Origin: Gramella jeungdoensis
GTDB lineage: Bacteria > Bacteroidota > Bacteroidia > Flavobacteriales > Flavobacteriaceae
Direction of reading: 5' to 3'
Assembly (NCBI RefSeq): GCF_023805255.1
Contig: NZ_JAMSCK010000005.1
Coordinates: forward strand, 248,001-312,000
Length of the DNA stretch: 64,000 nt
The notes beneath the pieces were generated by a model. That model was not told where the DNA came from. It saw only the letters and a program-made list of their open reading frames with translations, and ran no database searches. Both the position numbers and the translations under genes were made by a program. The number at the start of each line of letters is the position of its first letter. The stretch's first letter is position 1. Shown piece after piece: positions 1 through 7,645 of this stretch.

Positions 1-548
1 TTGGAACCGGAGGTTTCTTTGCCTGGTACAGTTATATAGCTCCGCTTATTACAGATGTTGCGGGGCACGATGAAAGTATTGTAAGCTATGCAATGATACT
101 TGCCGGACTAGGAATGGTGGTTGGAAATCTATTAGGTGCAAAACTGGCTGAAATGTTCAGTCCTATAAATGCAGTGATCATCTCTCTCATGCTGATGGTG
201 ATCGCACTGATTTCTAACACTTTTATTGCTTATAACCAGATCGGGGTTCTCGTGATGACCTTTATATTACCAGTGATCGCTTTTTGTATTGCTACCCCTA
301 TCCAAATGGCGGTGATTAATTCGGCAAAGGGATCTGAAATGCTTGGCTCTTCACTTAACCAGAGTGCCTTTAATATGGGGAATGCAAGTGGTGCCTACCT
401 GGCTGGTTTGCCTATAGCATATGGATACGGAATTGTATCTGCTCAGTATGTGGGTGCAGCAATGGCAGGTATAGGAATTCTGATCGGTATAGGTGTTATT
501 CTCATCAGGAAGCAGAATACGGCAAGGTTGGAAATGAGTAGTTCTTAA
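1..548 (+). CDS. MFS-type membrane transporter, 3' part (5' truncated by window edge)
   Basis: The reading frame is already open at base 3, before the first internal Met at 93, so this is the C-terminal part of a longer gene. About 180 residues remain, with roughly five hydrophobic segments separated by short polar loops. Segments such as GLGMVVGNLLGAKLAE and the 'SLNQSAFNMGNASGAYLAG' stretch resemble the C-terminal half of drug/arabinose-efflux type (DHA1, AraJ-like) major facilitator proteins. The substrate cannot be told. It would act in the inner membrane. The protein ends in a short polar tail. Family assignment is fairly sure, specificity is unknown. Confidence 0.75.
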   Translation, partial: GTGGFFAWYSYIAPLITDVAGHDESIVSYAMILAGLGMVVGNLLGAKLAEMFSPINAVIISLMLMVIALISNTFIAYNQIGVLVMTFILPVIAFCIATPIQMAVINSAKGSEMLGSSLNQSAFNMGNASGAYLAGLPIAYGYGIVSAQYVGAAMAGIGILIGIGVILIRKQNTARLEMSSS

Positions 549-608
549 GTCTTAGAGGTCGTTTCAGAAATAACAAATAATATAAATCGGTTATATTTGA
601 TATATCAC

Positions 609-640
609 TTGTCTAACAACAGATAAGTAAGTTATTTTTG
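609..640 (+). promoter_or_regulatory. Bacteroidota-type promoter of lysA
   Basis: TTG at 609-611 and TATTTTTG at 633-640 match the Bacteroidota -33/-7 consensus (TTG and TAnnTTTG) with 21 bp between them. Transcription would start near 645 and give a leader of about 15 nt before the lysA ATG at 660. A second TAnnTTTG match lies a little upstream, at about 593-600. Confidence 0.6.
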
Positions 641-659
641 CGCAAAATATTTAAGAACG

Positions 660-1892
660 ATGACCCAAAAGGACCTCCTTTCAATAGCAGAAGAATTCGG
701 CAGCCCGGTATATGTTTATGATGCGGAAAAGATCATTTCGCAATACAAAAGACTCACCTCTGCTTTTAACGTAAATGAACTTAGGATACATTATGCCGTG
801 AAGGCACTTTCAAATATCTCCATTCTGAAACTTTTGAATTCAATTGGATGCGGGCTTGACACCGTATCGGTTCAGGAAGTAAAACTGGGGATTGAAGCGG
901 GAGTGGATCCTTCCAAGATTATCTATACACCAAATGGTGTTTCCCTGGAGGAGATTGAAGAAGTTGTGAAATTGGGTGCCCAGATAAATATCGATAATCT
1001 ATCGATCCTGGAGCAGTTTGGAACCAGGCATCCTGAAATTCCGGTATGTATAAGGATCAACCCTCATGTGATGGCCGGAGGGAATTCCAAGATCTCTGTA
1101 GGTCATATAGATTCAAAGTTCGGTATAAGTATTCACCAGATGCCTCATCTGCTTCGAATAGTTGAAAATACCGGGATGCATATCAACGGGATACATATGC
1201 ATACGGGAAGTGACATTCTTGATATCGGAGTTTTCCTTTATGCTTCTGAAATACTTTTTGAAGCTGCCAAGAATTTCAAGGAACTTGAATTCATAGATTT
1301 TGGAAGCGGATTTAAAGTACCTTACCGTGAAGGGGATATTGAGACCGATATTGAGGACCTTGGTGCGCAGCTTACCAAAAAGTTCGATAAATTCTGCAAG
1401 GAATACGGCTGTGAACTGGCCCTTGCTTTTGAACCAGGTAAATACCTGGTAAGTGAATCGGGAAAATTCCTTGCAAAGGTCAATGTGATCAAACAAACTA
1501 CCTCTACCGTATTTGCCGGAATTGACACAGGTTTCAATCATTTGATAAGGCCTATGTTCTATGGTTCTCATCATGATATCACCAATATTTCCAATCCCGA
1601 GGCCAAGGCCCGTTTTTATAGCGTAGTGGGTTATATCTGTGAAACGGACACATTTGCCAGTAACCGGAAAATATCTGAAATACGGGAAGGAGATATTCTC
1701 AGTTTTAGTAATGCGGGAGCCTATTGTTTCTCCATGGCCAGTAACTTTAACTCAAGATATCGCCCACCGGAAGTGCTATGGTATAAAGGAAAAGCCCACC
1801 TCATCAGAGAGCGGGAAACCTTTGAGGATCTTACACGCCATCAGGTAGTGATGGACTTTAAGGATTCCAAGAAACTTGTGGAGAAAAATTAA
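660..1892 (+). CDS. lysA: Diaminopimelate decarboxylase
   Basis: It converts meso-2,6-diaminopimelate to L-lysine and CO2, the last step of lysine synthesis, in the cytoplasm. It is a fold-type III PLP enzyme (N-terminal alanine-racemase-like barrel, C-terminal beta domain). Lys48 in HYAVKA is the expected PLP lysine. HMHTGSD, a glycine-rich GSGFKVPY phosphate-binding loop, EPGKYLV and the CETDTFA stretch supplying the Cys/Glu of the partner subunit are all present. At 410 residues it has normal family length. The ATG at 660 follows a good promoter by about 15 nt. It stands alone, closed by a strong terminator, so it is probably monocistronic. dapA of the same pathway lies about 59 kb away on the other strand. 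Confidence 0.95.
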   Translation: MTQKDLLSIAEEFGSPVYVYDAEKIISQYKRLTSAFNVNELRIHYAVKALSNISILKLLNSIGCGLDTVSVQEVKLGIEAGVDPSKIIYTPNGVSLEEIEEVVKLGAQINIDNLSILEQFGTRHPEIPVCIRINPHVMAGGNSKISVGHIDSKFGISIHQMPHLLRIVENTGMHINGIHMHTGSDILDIGVFLYASEILFEAAKNFKELEFIDFGSGFKVPYREGDIETDIEDLGAQLTKKFDKFCKEYGCELALAFEPGKYLVSESGKFLAKVNVIKQTTSTVFAGIDTGFNHLIRPMFYGSHHDITNISNPEAKARFYSVVGYICETDTFASNRKISEIREGDILSFSNAGAYCFSMASNFNSRYRPPEVLWYKGKAHLIRERETFEDLTRHQVVMDFKDSKKLVEKN

Positions 1893-1895
1893 AGT

Positions 1896-1925
1896 AAAAA
1901 AGCAGCCGATCGGCTGCTTTTTTTA
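1896..1925 (+). terminator. Rho-independent terminator after lysA
   Basis: A perfectly symmetric GC-rich hairpin (AGCAGCCGA/TCGGCTGCT, 1901-1918) is flanked by an A run and a T run of at least six. It begins a few bases after the lysA stop. The symmetry would let it work in both directions. Confidence 0.9.
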
Positions 1926-1995
1926 TTATCAATTTTAATAAAACTCTAACCCCTTGTATAAGGTCAAATAGGTATCTTAATATGAAAATCTAAAG

Positions 1996-2892
1996 ATGAC
2001 CTATAAATTCGAAAAAGACAGACCTTTAACCAAGAATATTACCAGCGTGGCGGCCGAAGAAGTAGATGGCTGTATTACCTCCCTTGCCACAATGAATGTA
2101 CATGAAGCCATACACGATATTCGTAAGCGCCTTAAAAAACTCCGGGCCCTGGCGAGACTAGTAAGGGATGAAATGGGTGAAGAGAACTATAAAGCTATTA
2201 ATGTCTATTACCGGGACCTGGGCAGGGAACTTTCAGATTTCAGAGATCTTACCGCCCATATAGAAACTATGGAAGTTCTGCGGGAACGCTACGGTGACTA
2301 TCTCTACGTAAACTTTTTCAATTCAGTGATCAAGAACATCGAGAAAGAAAGAGATGAAATGGAAAAAGAGCTGCGTGAAAAAAGTTTCTTTTCTGAACAT
2401 TTACCAAACAAGTTGAATTATGCTCAAAAGGAAATGGTCAAATGGCCAATAGGTAAGGATGATATTAGTATTATTCTCCCAAGTATACAACGAGTCTATA
2501 AACGAGGAAAGAAGGCACTTCAACAAGCCTATGAAAACCCCGGGAAGGAGATCTTTCATGAATGGCGTAAGAGGGTAAAATATCTCTGGTATCAGATACT
2601 TTTACTCCAGGAAACCTGGCCTGAATTATTCGGCACTTTTGAAGCAGAAATTCACGAACTTGCAGATTACCTTGGTAACGATCATGATCTTATGGTTTTG
2701 AATGACAGGCTCAAAAAAGACGGATTTAACCTTAAAGATCCTCAACAGGAAGAACTTATACATGCTTTAGTAAATGAGTACAGTGAACACCTGCGTGGCA
2801 ATGCAAAAATAAAAGGCGAACTCATCTATGCCGAGGAACCTGAAGATTTCACAAAACGGATCGAAGGTTATACAAAGGTGAACTGGAACTAG
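1996..2892 (+). CDS. CHAD domain protein
   Basis: 298 residues, all helical in character and rich in Lys/Arg/His. It has the two hallmark basic His-containing helices of CHAD (conserved histidine alpha-helical domain): one around residues 36-50 (HEAIHDIRKRLKK) and one around 188-197 (HEWRKRVKYL). CHAD domains bind polyphosphate and in some bacteria localise to polyphosphate granules; the exact role here is inferred. There is no CYTH triphosphatase partner fused to it. No signal peptide is seen, so it should be cytoplasmic. It lies 24 bp upstream of a secreted cyclase-like gene, possibly cotranscribed. The nearby cyanophycin genes make a storage-granule role worth considering. Confidence 0.85.
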   Translation: MTYKFEKDRPLTKNITSVAAEEVDGCITSLATMNVHEAIHDIRKRLKKLRALARLVRDEMGEENYKAINVYYRDLGRELSDFRDLTAHIETMEVLRERYGDYLYVNFFNSVIKNIEKERDEMEKELREKSFFSEHLPNKLNYAQKEMVKWPIGKDDISIILPSIQRVYKRGKKALQQAYENPGKEIFHEWRKRVKYLWYQILLLQETWPELFGTFEAEIHELADYLGNDHDLMVLNDRLKKDGFNLKDPQQEELIHALVNEYSEHLRGNAKIKGELIYAEEPEDFTKRIEGYTKVNWN

Positions 2893-2916
2893 GATTTTTA
2901 ACCAACATATTAAAAT

Positions 2917-3690
2917 ATGAGAACTTTAATTTTCATCCTTTTTATCCTGGGCTTTCAGGTTGTTTTAGCACAGGAAAAAACCGGGGAATTTGTAGATCTT
3001 ACCTATTCATTCTCTAATGAAAGTGTATACTGGGTCACTGCCAGGGAATTTGAGCTGGAAGAAGTCGCAAAGGGTGAAACAGATCTGGGCTTTTATTATT
3101 CTGCCAATAACTTTTCTACGGCAGAACACGGCGGGACCCACATAGATGCTCCCATACATTTTGCTGAAGGAGCCCAGACAGTAGACCAAATTCCTCTCGA
3201 AAACCTGATAGGCGATGCCGTAAAGGTTAATGTATCAGACAGTACCCTGAAAAATCCTGATTATCTGATAAGCCTGAAAGATCTGCAGAACTGGGAAAAA
3301 GAGCATGGTCCTATACCTAATGGCGGGATTGTACTTTTTCAAACCGGTTTTGGAAACTATTATCCAAATGCCAAAAAATATCTGGGCACCGATAAAAGAG
3401 GCCCTGAAGCGGTTAAGGAATTACATTTTCCGGGCCTTTCAGCTGAAGCGGCTGAATGGCTGATCGCAAACAGAAAAATCAAGGCGGTGGGAATAGATAC
3501 CGCCAGTATAGATTTTGGGCAGTCACAGGATTTTGCTACTCATGTCGCCTTAATGGCTAAAAATGTGCCTGCGTTTGAAAATGTTGCTAACCTGGACCAG
3601 CTTCCGGAAAGAGGCTTCACTATAATCGCCTTACCTATGAAGATCAAGGGAGGTAGCGGCGGCCCGTTAAGGATTATTGCTATTAAATAA
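2917..3690 (+). CDS. Secreted cyclase-family metal hydrolase (kynurenine formamidase-like)
   Basis: 257 residues with a signal peptide (about residues 1-19, cleavage after VLAQ). It belongs to the putative cyclase family (PF04199), which includes bacterial kynurenine formamidases and isatin hydrolases. The metal-binding motif HxGTHxDxPxHF is complete: His71, His75, Asp77, His81. Unlike KynB, which is cytoplasmic and about 210 residues, this copy is longer and exported, so its substrate is probably not N-formylkynurenine from a local tryptophan pathway; no kyn genes are nearby. Later blocks (FQTGFGNYY, FPGLSAEAAEWL, GIDTASIDFG) fit the family. The true substrate is unknown. Confidence 0.85.
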   Translation: MRTLIFILFILGFQVVLAQEKTGEFVDLTYSFSNESVYWVTAREFELEEVAKGETDLGFYYSANNFSTAEHGGTHIDAPIHFAEGAQTVDQIPLENLIGDAVKVNVSDSTLKNPDYLISLKDLQNWEKEHGPIPNGGIVLFQTGFGNYYPNAKKYLGTDKRGPEAVKELHFPGLSAEAAEWLIANRKIKAVGIDTASIDFGQSQDFATHVALMAKNVPAFENVANLDQLPERGFTIIALPMKIKGGSGGPLRIIAIK

Positions 3691-3769
3691 ATTTGAATTT
3701 GTAACAAAAAAATGAATTGATCGTCGTTAGAGTAATTATTCAATATTTATAATTAGCAAATCAATCAAC

Positions 3770-5050
3770 ATGCGATCAGTCATCAGTATATTTCTTTTAC
3801 TTTTTACAACTTTACTTTATTCTCAAACTTCATCTCACTCTAATAAAAAACTAAAAATTGACAGCCTTCTTAATGAATCCCATCAAAGAGGTTTCTTCAA
3901 TGGAAATGTGCTTGTTGCCATTGATGGACAAATTATTTATCAAAATGAAATTGGTTATGCCAGGGCTGATAAATCCCAACCCCTGAATCGTGAACACATC
4001 TTCAAAATTGGTTCAATTGCAAAGGAATTTGACGGGGTTGCCATTATGCTTCTAAATGAGAAGAAGAAACTATCTCTCGATAATACCGTTTCAGATTACT
4101 TCCCTGCCCTTCCCGGCTGGTCAAAAAAGGTAACAATTAAAGATTTGTTGCAGTATACAAGTGGACTACCAAGTTTTAATAATCAGAAAATCAGAACGGA
4201 CGAACAGGTTTGGAATCATCTTAAAAACCTGGATTCATTAGAGTTTGAACCGGGCACCGGGTATAAATATAATAACCTGAACACCTTCCTGCGAAAAAGA
4301 ATAGTTGAAAAAGTTTCAGGACAAAGTTTTTCAGAATTTACACAAGAAAATTTACTCGATGCGGCAGGTATAAAAAATTCGATCATCGATCCTGAAAATT
4401 CTGCACCAGGTATGGCCCAGGCTTTTGATGTGGAATTCGTTCCAGATAATTATCCACCGTATATGAGCGGTTGGGTTGCACTTGATATTCAGGACATGTC
4501 TAAATGGATTGAGAGCCTTCATTCTGGTGAGATCTTAAGGCAGGAATCCCTGATAAAATTACTCGACAGTTATAAAAACAATCAATCTACTTTAGGATCA
4601 TCAGATTTCCAGAATGGGAACCTTCATTACCATTATCACCATGGGCAAAGCGGAAATTTTGAAGCCTCTTCTTACTACAATGCAAAGGAAAAATTCACGG
4701 TGATTTTTCTTACCAATCAAAAAGGCAATAATGTAGGGGGCCTTACCAATGCGGTAGATGCCATTCTTAGAGGTGAGAAATTTAGCATCCCGAAAAAATC
4801 CATCGAATTAAGTTTAAGAAGTAAAATTCATCACCACGGGTATGAAGCCGGAATGGAGTTTTACAATCACATAAGGAAGAATGAATTTGATATCTATGAT
4901 TTTAAGAATGAGGAAAAGGAATTACTGGAAACGGCCGAATATCTTGCTCAAAATGAATATACAAGTGAAGCAATAAAACTACTGAATTTTATTTCAGACA
5001 AATTCCCGGACTCTGATAAGGCCACTGCCCAGCTGAAAGAACTCCTATAA
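3770..5050 (+). CDS. Secreted serine hydrolase, beta-lactamase/class C-like
   Basis: 426 residues with a signal peptide ending near residue 18. The first ~330 residues are a beta-lactamase-related (AmpC/EstB/D-Ala-D-Ala peptidase-like) domain: the nucleophile motif S82-I-A-K85, a YNN triplet matching YxN near residue 168, and HHGQSG as the third box. The last ~95 residues form a helical, charged tail that is not part of the catalytic domain. Such proteins hydrolyse esters or peptides in the periplasm or outside; a true resistance function cannot be inferred. The ATG at 3770 directly precedes the signal peptide. The gene is followed by a strong hairpin at 5082. Confidence 0.85.
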   Translation: MRSVISIFLLLFTTLLYSQTSSHSNKKLKIDSLLNESHQRGFFNGNVLVAIDGQIIYQNEIGYARADKSQPLNREHIFKIGSIAKEFDGVAIMLLNEKKKLSLDNTVSDYFPALPGWSKKVTIKDLLQYTSGLPSFNNQKIRTDEQVWNHLKNLDSLEFEPGTGYKYNNLNTFLRKRIVEKVSGQSFSEFTQENLLDAAGIKNSIIDPENSAPGMAQAFDVEFVPDNYPPYMSGWVALDIQDMSKWIESLHSGEILRQESLIKLLDSYKNNQSTLGSSDFQNGNLHYHYHHGQSGNFEASSYYNAKEKFTVIFLTNQKGNNVGGLTNAVDAILRGEKFSIPKKSIELSLRSKIHHHGYEAGMEFYNHIRKNEFDIYDFKNEEKELLETAEYLAQNEYTSEAIKLLNFISDKFPDSDKATAQLKELL

Positions 5051-5081
5051 TCTCCTGTCAACCTGATTATTTTATTACATT

Positions 5082-5112
5082 GTGTGGTATAGAGCTTTAT
5101 TCTATATCACAC
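5082..5112 (+). terminator. 12-bp hairpin with T tail just before the 2H phosphoesterase gene
   Basis: GTGTGGTATAGA pairs with TCTATATCACAC (one G-U pair) across a 7-nt loop and is followed by TTTT. It starts about 30 bp after the serine hydrolase stop, so it can serve as its terminator. Its T run touches the ATG at 5117, so it may also act as an attenuator or hide the start of the next gene. Confidence 0.6.
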
Positions 5113-5116
5113 TTTT

Positions 5117-5671
5117 ATGAACCAGGAAAAACGACCATTATACTTTATTGCACTCATGCCACCAGCTAAGATAAGGGATGAAATTGATGCATTAAAAAAA
5201 GAAATAAAAGAAAAACATCATGTAAAACATGCTTTAAAGCTTCCCGCTCATATTACCCTGCAGATTCCATTTAGAATGCCTGAAATAAAGGAACGCATTC
5301 TCATAAAAAAAATTGAAAAATTCAGTGCACAACAGCAGAGTTTTAATGTAGAACTTGAGGGCTTCGGAAAATTCGCTAAGAACGTGATCTTCGTAAAAAT
5401 TAAGGATCATGAGCCCTTTATTGAGTTGCATAGAAATCTTCAGGACCTTATGTTGAATTTTCTTGACCTGAAAAGCCACGAGATCTCTTCAAATATTCAT
5501 CCACACATCACCCTGGCCACCCGGGACCTGAAAAGAAGTACCTTTCCTGCCGTATGGAATGATTTCAAAGACCGTGAATATTCGGTTTCCTTCAAAACAG
5601 ACCATCTGTTTATCTTAAAACATAATGGAAAGACCTGGGATATTTTCAGAAAGTTCAAATTAGACACTTAA
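5117..5671 (+). CDS. 2'-5' RNA ligase / 2H phosphoesterase family protein
   Basis: 184 residues carrying the two HxTL motifs that define 2H phosphoesterases: H45-I-T47-L and H130-I-T132-L. The family includes LigT/ThpR, an RNA 2',3'-cyclic phosphodiesterase and 2'-5' RNA ligase; the cellular substrate of most members is unknown. It has no signal peptide, so it is likely cytoplasmic. The start lies four bases after a stable hairpin, leaving little room for a separate leader. Length fits the family (about 180-190). Confidence 0.85.
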   Translation: MNQEKRPLYFIALMPPAKIRDEIDALKKEIKEKHHVKHALKLPAHITLQIPFRMPEIKERILIKKIEKFSAQQQSFNVELEGFGKFAKNVIFVKIKDHEPFIELHRNLQDLMLNFLDLKSHEISSNIHPHITLATRDLKRSTFPAVWNDFKDREYSVSFKTDHLFILKHNGKTWDIFRKFKLDT

Positions 5672-5759
5672 ACTTTAACCTCCCTTTATCAAATTTCCGA
5701 AATATAAGTTGGTGATTTTCAGTAACTTTTTATGGGTTTTCAAAATTGAAAGATACAGG

Positions 5760-6695
5760 ATGAAAAAAAGATATTCCATAGCGATCCATGGCGGTGCCGG
5801 TACCCTGATAAAAGGAAAAATGACACGCGAAAAGGAAAAAGCTTATCGTGATACTTTGCAGCTGGCGATGGATGAAGGATTTAAAATTCTTGTAAATAAT
5901 GGATCTGCTGTAGCTGCTGTGGAACAAGCCGTGGTAATTTTAGAAGACTCGCCTCTTTTCAACGCAGGGAAAGGCAGCGTCTTTACCGCCGATGGCACTC
6001 ATGAAATGGATGCCGCCATTATGAATGGTAACGATCTGAAGGCAGGGGCTGTGAGCCTGGTTAGAGGAATTAAAAACCCTGTTTCCCTGGCACGAACCAT
6101 CATGGAAAAAAGTCCTCACATATTTCTGGCTGCACAGGGAGCCATGAATTTCGCAAAACTTCATGGATTTCAGCTCGAAAATGAAGATTATTTCTATGAT
6201 GAATTCCGCTATCAGCAATGGCAGAAAATAAAAGACAGTGATCATTTTCAGCTTGATCATAGTGATAACAAGGATTCAAAATTTGGAACCGTGGGAGCGG
6301 TTGCCTGTGACATAAACGGACATGTGGCGGCTGCAACCTCTACCGGTGGAATGACCAATAAGAACTGGGGACGTATTGGAGATACTCCGCTTATAGGTAT
6401 TGGAAATTATGCGAACAACAAGACCTGCGCTATAAGTTGTACCGGTAGTGGTGAGTTCTTTATTCGCGGAGTGGTTGCCTATGATGTTTCATGCCTTATG
6501 GAATTTAAAAAGCTTTCCCTTAAGGAAGCGGCTGAAGAAGTGATCCTGCACAGATTATTAGAAATAAATGGAGACGGCGGGCTTATTGCTGTGGACCGTC
6601 ATGGAAATATAGCCATGCCTTTTAATACGGAAGGCATGTACCGAGGCATGCGTTCTTCCAACGGTGAAAATATGGTGGCTATTTACGAGGACTGA
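5760..6695 (+). CDS. iaaA: Isoaspartyl peptidase / L-asparaginase (Ntn hydrolase)
   Basis: 311 residues from the ATG at 5760. An in-frame start at 5709 would add a poorly conserved 17-residue extension before the family N terminus 'SIAIHGGAGTL', so 5760 is preferred. The enzyme is made as a precursor that cleaves itself before Thr177 (in FGTVGAVA), which becomes the nucleophile. The glycine-rich GTGGMTNK region and the SCTGSGEFFIRG loop are present. It hydrolyses beta-aspartyl dipeptides and asparagine. Here it sits convergent with cyanophycinase (13-bp overlap of the 3' ends), so its likely job is to split beta-Asp-Arg released from cyanophycin into Asp and Arg. No signal peptide is seen, so it is cytoplasmic. 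Confidence 0.92.
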   Translation: MKKRYSIAIHGGAGTLIKGKMTREKEKAYRDTLQLAMDEGFKILVNNGSAVAAVEQAVVILEDSPLFNAGKGSVFTADGTHEMDAAIMNGNDLKAGAVSLVRGIKNPVSLARTIMEKSPHIFLAAQGAMNFAKLHGFQLENEDYFYDEFRYQQWQKIKDSDHFQLDHSDNKDSKFGTVGAVACDINGHVAAATSTGGMTNKNWGRIGDTPLIGIGNYANNKTCAISCTGSGEFFIRGVVAYDVSCLMEFKKLSLKEAAEEVILHRLLEINGDGGLIAVDRHGNIAMPFNTEGMYRGMRSSNGENMVAIYED

Positions 6696-7555
6696 TGTCC
6701 TTCCAGCGGAGTCTCTACGTGAAGGATCTTTACCTGATGTTTCTGTATGTTAAACATATCACCCTGTGCCAGGATATGTGTCTTTAAGTTGGTAATTGAC
6801 ATTAACTCACCATCTCTCACATATTTTTCGGTATTATATTCAAGTTCTCCGGGATCGAATATAATTACCATTCCTGTACCCACGATCTCTACCGTATTAC
6901 ACTCCTTGATCACCAGCCCGGTGTCCTCGGCCAATCCTATTCCGACAAGATGAGGAAATTTAGCGACAGCTTCGGCGAGACGTCCAAAACGGCCACGACG
7001 AATAAAATGTGAGTCGATCACAACATTAGGAAGAAATCCCATTCCCTTGCTCATTCCCACCGCTCCTTTCACAAATGCTTCCTTATGCCGGCCTCCGGTT
7101 ATCATTTCTTCAGACATACACATAGCACCAGCACTTGTACCGGCAATAACAAGCGAACTATTTTGATATCTATCCACCAATATCTTATGTATACTGGTAT
7201 CCCGTATTTTATTGATGATTTCGGACTGGTTTCCACCAGAGAACATCACGCAATCTGCTTTGGAAACAAGTTCTATGTTAGCCATTTTTTCTGAGTCCTC
7301 CCTTTTCCTAATGTTGGCAACCTCAACATTTTTACAGCCCAGTTTACCAAAAGCATCTATATAACTCTGACTAACCTCTGCAGGTATGCTGGAGGCTGTA
7401 GGGATAACAACGATTAAGGAGTCCACACCTCCACTTTCAGCAACAACCCGGGAAAGAATTCCTCTTTCGATACGTTCTGTATGAAACTTTTCGTTGGTTC
7501 GAACTCCTTTATTTTCATTCCCTCCTATTGGAATTAATGTTCCTTTAGATTTCAT
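6683..7555 (-). CDS. cphB: Cyanophycinase
   Basis: 290 residues, close to the usual cytoplasmic CphB length. It is a serine-type exopeptidase of family S51 that cuts cyanophycin into beta-Asp-Arg dipeptides. The nucleophile elbow GTSAGAM is present with Ser141. The N terminus 'GTLIPIGGNENK', FSGGNQ, the RRGRFGRL stretch and GIGLAEDTG all fit the family. There is no signal peptide, which fits internal granule breakdown rather than scavenging. It is divergent from cphA with a 90-bp shared upstream region, and convergent with the isoaspartyl peptidase gene. Confidence 0.95.
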   Translation of the reverse strand: MKSKGTLIPIGGNENKGVRTNEKFHTERIERGILSRVVAESGGVDSLIVVIPTASSIPAEVSQSYIDAFGKLGCKNVEVANIRKREDSEKMANIELVSKADCVMFSGGNQSEIINKIRDTSIHKILVDRYQNSSLVIAGTSAGAMCMSEEMITGGRHKEAFVKGAVGMSKGMGFLPNVVIDSHFIRRGRFGRLAEAVAKFPHLVGIGLAEDTGLVIKECNTVEIVGTGMVIIFDPGELEYNTEKYVRDGELMSITNLKTHILAQGDMFNIQKHQVKILHVETPLEGHQSS

Positions 7556-7645
7556 TTAACGTAACTTTTAGAATACTAAAATACAGTTGTTGGCTGAAAA
7601 AGTCTAATTTTATTTAAGTCATTATAAATCAATCACCTAACCCAC

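Noticed and set aside
1113-1574. 153-codon minus-strand frame inside lysA
   Set aside because: Antisense shadow of a conserved enzyme gene.
2917-3690. Part of a tryptophan-kynurenine pathway
   Set aside because: The cyclase-like hydrolase is exported and no kynurenine pathway genes are nearby.
3770-5050. Antibiotic-resistance beta-lactamase
   Set aside because: The class C-like motif set is shared by many esterases and peptidases, and the long C-terminal tail is not that of AmpC.
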